Assembly (NCBI GenBank): GCA_003229915.1
Contig: QIGA01000042.1
Location: 1-5,850, forward strand
Source of the DNA: Chloroflexota bacterium
GTDB lineage: Bacteria; Chloroflexota; Dehalococcoidia; SZUA-161
Direction of reading: 5' to 3'
DNA: 5,850 bases
Shown here: in pieces, positions 1 through 5,850 of the stretch
Layout of the letters: the number at the start of each line of letters is the position of its first letter
How positions within the stretch are numbered: the first letter of the stretch is position 1
Made by a program: the position numbers and the translations under genes
Notes under the pieces: model-generated
What the model was told of the DNA's origin: nothing
The model's database searches: none
Seen by the model: the letters and a program-made list of their open reading frames with translations, nothing else

Positions 1-100
1 ACCGCTCAAGCATTGTCAATGACCTCTTGTTTCAAAATGATACACTACCTATTTGCATAACGCTTGCCTTCGTTTTCTTCGCTGGATATACTGGGCGAGA

Positions 101-106
101 GAGGGG
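101..106 (+). promoter_or_regulatory. Ribosome binding site that sets the DUF3786 gene start
   Basis: The purine run GAGGGG, within a longer AGAGAGGGG stretch, lies three bases before the ATG at 110. It supports this ATG over the in-frame TTG at 53, which has no Shine-Dalgarno-like sequence before it and would add 19 residues (MHNACLRFL...) not expected at the start of this family. The spacing is short but usable because the purine run extends upstream. Confidence 0.6.
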
Positions 107-109
107 AAG

Positions 110-709
110 ATGGCTTACGATGTTGCCCTGGCGAAGGCCCTTGAGGAGATGAAGGGGATCAGCCCCTATGTCGTGGCCTCGAAAAGCGGCACAGATTACG
201 ATGGCAGCAGGTTTCGGATACCTTTCTTCAACCGCGTTTTCTTTGTGTACCACCCGGAGGTCAAGGTGGTTGAGGAAGGAAATACGGCCCCAGTGCCTCA
301 GAACCTGGAGATTATCCTGTTGCATTACCTGCTGCAGTCCAGTGGCGTTCCTGTTGCCGACGAGTGGGTCGCCTACCGGCAGCTTCCCGGCTCGTCCCTC
401 TTTGAGAGCAGGTTCATTCAGATGACGGTGAACCCCCTGCTCCAGATCTTCGGGGACGACGTCGAAGCGTTCAGGAGGGCAGGTGAGGCTATTGGGGGCG
501 CCTCGATAACCCGCACCGGCGATGCCGCCTTCAAGTTTATGGCGCTTCCCAGAATCCCCATGGCCTGCATAGTCTACCGGGGGGAGGAAGGGATACCCTC
601 CTCGGTAAACATCCTCTTCGATGCCTCCGCAGAGCACTATCTGCCCACGGAAGACCTTTCCCTGCTGGGTATCAGCCTCGTTGGCGCTTTGAGAAAGGCT
701 AAGCCATAG
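110..709 (+). CDS. DUF3786 family protein, function unknown
   Basis: This gene encodes 199 residues with no signal peptide or membrane segment, so it is probably cytosolic. I recognise it as a DUF3786 protein from several features: the early AYDVALAKALEEM helix, the LLHYLL segment (residues 70-75), the GG...GDAAFKFMALPRIPM stretch (about 129-151), and the closing block NILFDASAEHYLPTEDL (167-183). Length and motif order fit a complete member. The family is common in strict anaerobes, including Clostridia, Dehalococcoidia and methanogens, and has no established biochemical role that I know of. The gene ends at TAG and faces the radical SAM gene, so it is not in an operon with its right neighbour. 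A partner could lie left of the window. No lesion is visible. The family call is fairly secure; any function would be a guess. Confidence 0.85.
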   Translation: MAYDVALAKALEEMKGISPYVVASKSGTDYDGSRFRIPFFNRVFFVYHPEVKVVEEGNTAPVPQNLEIILLHYLLQSSGVPVADEWVAYRQLPGSSLFESRFIQMTVNPLLQIFGDDVEAFRRAGEAIGGASITRTGDAAFKFMALPRIPMACIVYRGEEGIPSSVNILFDASAEHYLPTEDLSLLGISLVGALRKAKP

Positions 710-756
710 CAGGGAATCCCAAGCACTGATTCCTGAACTCTCAAACAGTATCGAAT

Positions 757-811
757 GTTCCAAGTCCGAATGACGCGAACGCTTTGAATTCCGGTCATTT
801 GGATTTGGGAT
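757..811 (+). repeat. Long inverted repeat between convergent genes, possible terminator or structured RNA
   Basis: Arms at 757-774 and 794-811 can form an 18-bp stem around a 19-base loop. When read as plus-strand RNA every position pairs: 14 are Watson-Crick and four are G-U wobbles (757/811, 759/809, 764/804, 768/800). In minus-strand RNA those four become A-C mismatches. This polarity suggests that, if the structure matters, it acts in the transcript of the DUF3786 gene, 47 bases after its stop. Only three T residues (811-813) follow the stem, so it is not a classic intrinsic terminator. It could instead stabilise the 3' end or be a copy of a genomic repeat family. The pairing is seen directly; the role is inferred. 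Confidence 0.5.
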
Positions 812-818
812 TTGCTCG

Positions 819-2285
819 CTAGCTGCCTTCGCCCAGTCTTCTGAGTATGTCCCAAAAGGCTCCACGGTATCCCGCCTTGATCGCCTCGACCAGGATGGTG
901 TTATCGTTGTAGTTGTAGTTCTTGTCAGCGCCCGCGGTGTCGCCGAAGAAGAAAAACCGCTGGTCGCTGTCGATAAGCTGGGCTAAGTACTCATAGGCTT
1001 CGGGGCCAAGGTCTGAGGAAATGTAGTAGATAGGGGCGAACAAGCTATCGTTTCCTGAGATATTGCCGCACAGGTTCGGGTTCCTGTCGAGAGGCCCTTC
1101 GCGACGAACCATCTGCGCCAGCCTGGTCTGCGGGAAGACGCGCAATCCCAGGTTGGCACCTACCCTGTCCGGAGAGATTCTCTTCATGGTTTCAATGGTT
1201 TCTCTCAGCGATTGCCTGGTTTCCCCTGGACCGCCGAGAAGCAGGTCGTACATGGAGATAATGCCCTCCTTGTGGCAGGCATCAGCCGTGCGGATGAGGT
1301 CTTCCACGGTGAAGTCGCGCCCCAGAGTGCGGAGCATGCGGTCGCAGCCGCTGTCCACCCCGAAGTTGATCCCGGCGCATCCTGCCTTACGTAATAAGGC
1401 TGCCAGTTCCTGAGAGAAGCTTGCAGGTGTGGCGTAGGTGTACCACATGAGCTTGTCACCCAGCCCCCGCGCTATCATCTCGATGCATATCTCGCGGGCG
1501 TGCTGCTCGGGTATGTTGAACTCGCTGTCGCAGAGGTGGAGATGGTCGATGCCCATATCGATCAGGGCTTCGATCTCGTCGGCAACGCTCTGGGGGGAGC
1601 GGAGGCGGAGCCTTTTGCCCTTGACTACAGGGTCGGCGCAGTAGATGCAATCTTTGGGGCAACCTCGCTTGGTCTCGATGTTGCCCATAGCACCCTCGAT
1701 AAAGTAGCGGTAGTTGTCAACTGAGTTTCTGTCGGGAGCGGGGACGCCGCTCAGGTCGAGGTAATACGCAGGGTTGGCGTGAAGCTCGCCCTGACCGCGA
1801 TATATCAAGCCAGGCACGTCTTTGTAATCCTCATTTGCCGCGATCTTGTTGAGCAGCAGGGGCAGTGAATACTCCCCCTCGCCCCAAATCCCCAGGTCTA
1901 GATCGTAGTAGCTCAGTATATCCTGAGGCATGATTGAGAATCCCGAGCCGCCCAAGATAACGGGGGCTGAAGTCTGGGTCTTTATGCGGTCTACGATCTC
2001 TTTGTATTTGGTGATGCAGAAATCCTGGGTGACAAAGAAGGTGTCATCGGCATTGCGCAGAGTAACCGCTACTGCCAGAACGCTATTGCGGGCAAAGTAG
2101 CTCTCGATTTGATGGGAAGTGTCGGATTCGAAGCTGAGGTCGAGGATATCCACCTCGAATCGGCTTTCTCTGAGGGCGTGAGCGAGGTAGTCCAGCGCAA
2201 TAGGGGCCACAGGTGGCTTCATCTGGTTGGGGTTGACGAGGAGCACTTTGCCCCGTTCTCGGAGCGAGCTTGTCGCGGCGGGCAT
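819..2285 (-). CDS. Cobalamin-binding radical SAM protein, TsrM-like
   Basis: This gene encodes 488 residues. The N-terminal part (about 13-150) is a Rossmann-like B12-binding domain: the KVLLVNPNQ strand, the VAVTLRNADD segment (73-82), and the GGSG motif (112-115). It lacks the DxHxxG cobalamin-ligand motif, as is usual in this class. The radical SAM core follows, with the cluster motif C209-PKD-C213-IY-C216, then HLHLCDSEFN (248-257), AGINFGVDSG (304-313) and LLLGGPGET (348-356). A C-terminal stretch includes DKNYNYNDN (454-462) and RGAFWDIL. The order and wording of these motifs resemble the group often labelled tryptophan 2-C-methyltransferase (TsrM of thiostrepton biosynthesis), but most members have unknown substrates and I do not claim tryptophan. 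R77 may correspond to the arginine that lies under cobalamin in TsrM; this is an inference. The ATG shares a base with the stop of the upstream hydrolase, and GAGGAA lies five bases before it, so translation is probably coupled. It ends at TAG. The gene appears intact. Confidence 0.88.
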   Translation of the reverse strand: MPAATSSLRERGKVLLVNPNQMKPPVAPIALDYLAHALRESRFEVDILDLSFESDTSHQIESYFARNSVLAVAVTLRNADDTFFVTQDFCITKYKEIVDRIKTQTSAPVILGGSGFSIMPQDILSYYDLDLGIWGEGEYSLPLLLNKIAANEDYKDVPGLIYRGQGELHANPAYYLDLSGVPAPDRNSVDNYRYFIEGAMGNIETKRGCPKDCIYCADPVVKGKRLRLRSPQSVADEIEALIDMGIDHLHLCDSEFNIPEQHAREICIEMIARGLGDKLMWYTYATPASFSQELAALLRKAGCAGINFGVDSGCDRMLRTLGRDFTVEDLIRTADACHKEGIISMYDLLLGGPGETRQSLRETIETMKRISPDRVGANLGLRVFPQTRLAQMVRREGPLDRNPNLCGNISGNDSLFAPIYYISSDLGPEAYEYLAQLIDSDQRFFFFGDTAGADKNYNYNDNTILVEAIKAGYRGAFWDILRRLGEGS

Positions 2286-3034
2286 CAGGCTTCCTCAGCC
2301 AGGCCGTTCACCCTTTTCAGCCAGGACAGGGCGGCGTTCACCGCTGGCTCGCTCAGGCGCAGCTTGTGCTCTCCGCCTGCGATGATAGCGATATCCTTGG
2401 GGTCTCCAGCTTTCTCGAAGAGCTTCCAGGCGTGACTGGGGTTGACGGTCTCGTCTCTATCGCCGTGTATTATCAGGATCGGTCGGGGAGCGATCTTGCC
2501 TATCCACTTGAGCGGGCTGATCTCTTCGAAACCTCCGGCCCATTCGCTGGTGGATGGAGGGAAATCGCTGTCCCTTATGATACCTGCCTGGCGGCAGTGC
2601 TCCAGGAACTCCTCGATTCTGCTGAACTCGGCGATATCGAAGAAGCGGGTGGGGCAGGCACAGCAGACAACGGACGATATCCTTTTATCGTTGGCGGCGT
2701 AATAAACCGAAGTCGCCGCTCAACCGCTGAACCCCATCACCGACAGTCGCGATTTATCGATTTCATCGAGATGGCACAGATGATCGATTGCCGCTCCCAA
2801 ATCGCGCGTCCAGCCCAGGATGTCGAAATTGCCCTCGCTGTCGCCTGAGCCCCTGAAGTTGAAGATCAGGACAACGAATCCGTGGCCGCAGAATTTCTCA
2901 GCGAGCAGGGGATAGCCCCTGTCTGTGGGGTCGGGCGTCCTCTTGGCCGGGACACCGTGGCAGATGCAGAGCGCGGGATGAGGTCCCAGTCCCTCGGGAC
3001 GGTGAACCTCCGCCGCTAGCTTGAGGCCGTCCAC
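2285..3034 (-). pseudogene. Alpha/beta hydrolase interrupted by an in-frame TGA at the nucleophile elbow
   Basis: Read from GTG at 3034, one frame spans 249 codons with a single internal stop at codon 105 (TGA, 2722-2720). The first part has the CHGVP oxyanion-loop motif (about 25-29), FNFRGSGDSEGNFDILGW, and the nucleophile motif G101-F-S103-G104. The TGA sits where the final Gly of GxSxG is expected, and sequence resumes at once with AATSVYYAAND. The second half keeps the other triad residues: D194 in HGDRDETV and H223 in GGEHKLRL. No frameshift occurs, and the reading ends at a TGA that overlaps the radical SAM ATG. A single change (GGA to TGA) explains the break. The start is also uncertain: RVILEV, a plausible first strand, precedes the GTG, with no ATG, GTG or TTG and no good ribosome site just upstream. 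As read, it would yield a 104-residue fragment with no Asp or His. It could be a fresh pseudogene, a sequence error or, less likely, a recoded gene. The substrate is unknown. Confidence 0.85.
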
Positions 3035-3097
3035 CTCAAGTATGACTCTATCTACCGATCCGGAACTACCCGTCTTACTGGGTCCCCTTTCGAGCAG

Positions 3098-3126
3098 ATT
3101 ATAGCCTATGGCCTATCGGAAGTCGA
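3098..3126 (-). promoter_or_regulatory. Sigma-70-like promoter for the hydrolase/radical SAM pair
   Basis: On the reverse strand, a perfect TATAAT -10 box (3103-3098) lies 17 bases after TCGACT (3126-3121), a four-of-six match to the -35 consensus. Transcription would begin near 3091, giving a leader of about 57 bases before the GTG at 3034. The perfect -10 and ideal spacing support the call; the -35 match is modest. Confidence 0.55.
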
Positions 3127-3141
3127 CATTAGCTTCCAAAC

Positions 3142-3170
3142 TTGACGATGTTTTGAGCAACGGCTAGAAT
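3142..3170 (+). promoter_or_regulatory. Sigma-70-like promoter for the carboxyltransferase genes
   Basis: TTGACG (3142-3147, five of six) and TAGAAT (3165-3170, five of six) are separated by exactly 17 bases. The predicted start near 3177 leaves a leader of about 20 bases carrying the ribosome site of the first carboxyltransferase. Its -35 box lies only 15 bases from the -35 box of the opposing promoter, so polymerase footprints would overlap. Confidence 0.65.
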
Positions 3171-3186
3171 TTCGGCGTGCCTGTAG

Positions 3187-3192
3187 AGGAGG
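3187..3192 (+). promoter_or_regulatory. Ribosome binding site of the first carboxyltransferase gene
   Basis: A perfect AGGAGG lies four bases before the ATG at 3197. It fixes the start and predicts strong initiation. Confidence 0.8.
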
Positions 3193-3196
3193 AAGC

Positions 3197-4741
3197 ATGG
3201 AAGATTTAGACCTGATGAAGCAGAAGCTCGCGGAGATCGATGAAACCAGGAACAGGCTCCGGCAGGGAGGTGGCGCCGCTGCAATAGAGAGGCAGCATGG
3301 GAAAGGGAAGCTGACCGCGCGGGAGAGGATAGACAGGCTCCTGGACCCAGGGACGTTCCAGGAGCTTGATATTTGGGGAACGCCTCTGCTTACGGGGTTC
3401 ACCATCGACGGAAAGGAAGGTTCAGCGGACGCTGTCGCTGTGGGATACGGCGAGGCGAACGGGCGACCCGTTTATGTTTGGGCACAGGACGCCACAGTGA
3501 TGGGTGGGACATTGGCCACCATGCACGCTCGAAAGATAGCCATGGTCATGGAGAAGGCCATACATGCCAGAGTGCCCATTGTGGGTATCATCGACTCCGA
3601 GGGTGTCAGGGTTGAAGACGCTATTCAGTACTATCGCTTCTACTCCCCTGAGGCGATGGTCTACTTCCAGACGATGGCTTCGGGGGTGATCCCCCAGATA
3701 TCACTGGTTATGGGCCCCTGTGCTGGTGAGATGGCGATCTCCACCTGCATGGCGGATTTCGTCTTCATGGTCAGGGAAACCAGCTACATGCACGTGGCGC
3801 CGCTGCCTGAAGGGACGACCGCGGAGGAGGCAGGCAGTCCTACAGTGCACGCGCGGGATACCGGCTGCTGCGACGTACTGGCCGAGACAGAGGAGGAGTG
3901 CCTGCAAAGATGCCGTGATTTGCTAAGCTATCTGCCATCGAACAATACGGAGTCCCCGCCGGTTGTGGATACCGGAGATGATCCTGATCGTAGAGACGAG
4001 GAGCTTCTGCAGATTGTCCCCTTTGATGCCATGAAGGCGTTCAGCATGTACAATGTCATCTCCGCAGTTGCCGACAACGGGGAGCTTTTCGAGCTGAAGG
4101 GGCAGTGGGCGAACAACCTGATAACGGGATTCATACGGCTTGCGGGAGGGACTGTGGGGATAATAGCCAACAATCCCGAATTCCTAGGCGGGTCGTTGAC
4201 GCTGGATGCCGCGGATAAGATGGCGCGGTTTGTCAGGTTCTGCGATGCGTTCAATATACCTCTGGTCTGGCTGGCGGATACACCCGCCTTCCTGCCGGCC
4301 GTAGACGAGGAGACCAGGGGGCTGATCAGACACGGTTGCAAGCTTGTATTCTCCAATGTCGAGGCAACAGTGCCTCAGATCACGATTGCGATACGGAAGC
4401 TGTATGGAGGCGGGCAACTGGCCATGCCGGGCACAACCCTGGGGGGCGATCTGGATGCTGCCTGGCCCACAGTGCAGCGGGGGCTGATGGGGGGGGAAGG
4501 TGCGGTATCCATTATCTACAAGAGGGAATTCGAAGCGATAGAGGATGAGTCAGCCAGGCAGGAAAAGCAGGCGCAAAGGGTTGCGGAGATGAAACAGAAG
4601 TTTCAGGCGCTGGAGCGGGAGTGGGCGCAGGAGTTCATCGATCCCCGCGACACGAGGGCTTTCCTGATAAAGGCGCTCAAGACCCTGGCGAACAAGTACC
4701 AGGAGAGACCCCACCGCAAACATGAGAACATGCGACTATGA
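3197..4741 (+). CDS. Acyl-CoA carboxylase/decarboxylase carboxyltransferase subunit (PccB/MmdA type)
   Basis: This gene encodes 514 residues, the usual full length for a two-domain biotin-dependent carboxyltransferase, which moves a carboxyl group between carboxybiotin and an acyl-CoA. The N-terminal signature LRQGGG...HGKGKLTARERIDRLLDPGTF (about 21-54) is typical. The N domain has DSEGVR (133-138) and SGVIPQISLVMGPCAG (162-177). The C domain has VGIIANNPEFLGG (320-332), DTPAFLP (361-367), RHGCKLVFSNVEATVPQITI (378-397), RKLYGGGQLAM (400-410) and AWPTVQRGLMGGEGAV (422-437). The end HRKHENMRL before TGA matches the family C-terminus, so TGA is a true stop here. Some positions differ from common members: Glu178 in GPCAGE where the pattern is GPCAGG, DSEGVR instead of DSGGAR, PAF instead of PGF, and YGGGQ instead of YGGAY. 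A divergent substrate group is possible. No biotin carboxylase, biotin carrier or membrane decarboxylase subunit is present in the window. Substrate (acetyl-, propionyl-, methylmalonyl-CoA or another) cannot be decided. Confidence 0.92.
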   Translation: MEDLDLMKQKLAEIDETRNRLRQGGGAAAIERQHGKGKLTARERIDRLLDPGTFQELDIWGTPLLTGFTIDGKEGSADAVAVGYGEANGRPVYVWAQDATVMGGTLATMHARKIAMVMEKAIHARVPIVGIIDSEGVRVEDAIQYYRFYSPEAMVYFQTMASGVIPQISLVMGPCAGEMAISTCMADFVFMVRETSYMHVAPLPEGTTAEEAGSPTVHARDTGCCDVLAETEEECLQRCRDLLSYLPSNNTESPPVVDTGDDPDRRDEELLQIVPFDAMKAFSMYNVISAVADNGELFELKGQWANNLITGFIRLAGGTVGIIANNPEFLGGSLTLDAADKMARFVRFCDAFNIPLVWLADTPAFLPAVDEETRGLIRHGCKLVFSNVEATVPQITIAIRKLYGGGQLAMPGTTLGGDLDAAWPTVQRGLMGGEGAVSIIYKREFEAIEDESARQEKQAQRVAEMKQKFQALEREWAQEFIDPRDTRAFLIKALKTLANKYQERPHRKHENMRL

Positions 4742-4816
4742 TTTTGGGCAAGCATTCAGCACTCAGCAGCTTACCGATCGCACAGAAGTCAGCGCACATG
4801 ACATGGGAGGAATTCG

Positions 4817-5850
4817 ATGGTGGATATGAGAGAGAAGCTTCAGGAGCTTGAGAAGCGCAGAGAGAGGTTGCAGCCGGGGGGTGGTACGGCGGATATTGAG
4901 AAGCAGCACAACAGAGGCAAGCTGACGGCTTGGGAGAGGATAGACAAGCTTTTCGATTCAGGGACCTTCCATGAGATCGGGATATGGACACAGCCGATGA
5001 AGACCGGCTTCGATATCGATAACAGGGAACTCCCACGTGATTCTGTGATCGTTGGCTACGGCGAAGTTCAGGGCCGCAACGTCTACGCCTATGCTCATGA
5101 CTTCACTGTGCTGGCGGGCACCCAGTCCACTATTCAGAACAGCAAAGTGGCCAGAGCAATGGAACAGGCCATGGGTGAGGGTATTCCCTTGGTGGGAATG
5201 GTTGATTCGGGTGCCATAAGAATCCACGACCTGTTTGGCAGGTCAGGATTCAAAGTGCCTGTACGTGGCAGCCCAGTTGGTGGTGGGGGTGGATTCATGT
5301 ATTATCCTCCGTTGATGTCGGGAGTCGTCCCGCATATAAGCCTGATGCTGGGTCCCTGCTATGCCGGGTCGGCCTACTCTCCGATAATGGCTGACTTCGT
5401 TATCATGCGCCAGAACATAGCCTACATGTCCGTAGCCTCACCGCCTCTCTTGAAGGCGGTTACCTCTGTTGATGTGACGCAGGATGAGATCTGAGGGGCA
5501 TTGCTGCACTCTGAGGTCACAGGGTCCAACGATTTGCTTGTCGATAGTGACGAAGAGGCCATAGCCGCTTGCAGGGAGCTTCTCACTTTTCTCCCGTCCA
5601 ATTGGAGGGATAAACCCCCTATAGCAGATACAGGAGATGATCCCAGGCGTGGCGATGAAAGGCTTTTGGAGCTGGTGCCAGTAGATGTGTCTCAACCCTA
5701 CGATATGCACGGGGTGATTTCCTCTATCGTAGACAACGGCCACCTCTTCGAGCTACAGGCCCTCTATGCGCCCAATATGATAATAGGCTTCGCGCGTCTA
5801 GCTGATCAAACAGTGGGAATCGAGCCAATAATCCGGCCGTTGGCGATGGT
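4817..5850 (+). pseudogene. Second carboxyltransferase subunit paralog, broken and cut by the window edge
   Basis: A good ribosome site (GGGAGG, 4805-4810) lies six bases before the ATG, 75 bases after the first carboxyltransferase, probably in the same transcript. The protein begins with the same signature (LQPGGG...NRGKLTAWERIDKLFDSGTF) and has VDSGAIRIHD (129-138), a glycine-rich insert (PVGGGGG, 153-159), and SGVVPHISLMLGPCYAGSAY (168-187). Codon 226 is TGA (5492-5494) inside the segment DEI-stop-GALLH, where relatives have a Gly-Gly or similar pair. The same frame then continues with family sequence: SNDLLVDSDEEAI, LLTFLPSNW, DTGDDPRRGDE and MIIGFARL. After VGI (to 5821) the frame fails, while one frame over reads ANNPAVGDG (5824-5850), so a base appears to be missing near 5822. 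The expected further 170 or so residues lie beyond the window. Two lesions favour a pseudogene or poor sequence quality. The intact open stretch (225 codons) covers only most of the N domain. Confidence 0.88.

Noticed and set aside
14..46. Possible promoter before the DUF3786 gene (TTGTCA at 14-19, TACACT at 41-46)
   Set aside because: The spacing is 21 bases and the -10 match is poor; the gene may equally be expressed from further left.
53..109. Upstream TTG start for the DUF3786 gene
   Set aside because: No ribosome site precedes the TTG, and the extra residues do not resemble the family start; the ATG at 110 has a purine-rich site.
32..865. A 277-codon open frame on the reverse strand opposite the DUF3786 gene
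   Set aside because: It is antisense to a gene with clear family motifs, has low-complexity mixed composition with no recognisable domain, and overlaps the end of the radical SAM gene.
2270..2848. A 192-codon forward open frame opposite the hydrolase
   Set aside because: The reverse strand encodes conserved hydrolase motifs with catalytic residues throughout this stretch; the forward frame has no recognisable family.
3104..3116. Direct repeat GCCTAT/GCCTAT near the reverse promoter as an operator
   Set aside because: The units are six bases and adjoin within the promoter spacer; too short to support a binding site.
4742..4816. Terminator or small gene between the carboxyltransferases
   Set aside because: No stable hairpin with a T tract and no credible reading frame; it contains only the ribosome site of the second gene and short CAGCA-like repeats.
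5813..5830. Programmed frameshift in the second carboxyltransferase
   Set aside because: No slippery heptamer or stimulatory structure is apparent, and this family is not known to use frameshifting; combined with the upstream TGA, a lesion or error is simpler.

Overview
This 5.85 kb window looks like a piece of the chromosome of an anaerobic bacterium. The content (a DUF3786 protein, a TsrM-like cobalamin-binding radical SAM protein, an alpha/beta hydrolase and tandem acyl-CoA carboxyltransferase subunits) and the moderately high GC suggest Chloroflexota, perhaps a Dehalococcoidia-like lineage. That assignment is an inference from gene content and family resemblance only. I see no rRNA, tRNA, CRISPR array, insertion sequence or phage gene.

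Layout, left to right. Bases 1-109 hold no gene that I can support. A DUF3786 gene runs forward (110-709). It converges on a reverse-strand pair, and the 109-base gap between them holds a long inverted repeat (757-811). The reverse pair, in transcription order, is an alpha/beta hydrolase (3034 to 2285) followed by the radical SAM gene (2285 to 819). The hydrolase stop and the radical SAM start share one base (TGATG). Bases 3035-3196 form a divergent control region with two back-to-back sigma-70-like promoters, one for the hydrolase/radical SAM pair and one for the forward genes. The forward genes are two paralogous carboxyltransferase subunits: an intact 514-residue one (3197-4741) and, 75 bases later, a second (from 4817) that runs off the right edge.

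The most unusual feature is decay, or apparent decay. The hydrolase has an in-frame TGA exactly where the last glycine of its GxSxG nucleophile motif belongs, and reading continues in the same frame for another 144 codons with the catalytic Asp and His intact. The second carboxyltransferase also has an in-frame TGA at a position where a glycine is expected, resumes in frame with clear family sequence, and then has an apparent one-base deletion near 5822 within the conserved V-G-I-x-A-N-N-P segment. TGA also serves as a genuine stop for the intact carboxyltransferase and for the end of the hydrolase. Simple recoding of UGA as glycine is therefore not the easiest explanation. Independent gene inactivation or base-calling errors are more likely, but the coincidence deserves checking.

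How the genes might work together: the carboxyltransferases would move a carboxyl group between biotin and an acyl-CoA, and need biotin carboxylase or decarboxylase and biotin-carrier subunits that are not in this window. The hydrolase and the cobalamin radical SAM protein form a separate divergent unit whose substrate cannot be read from the sequence. No complete new pathway is demonstrated here.
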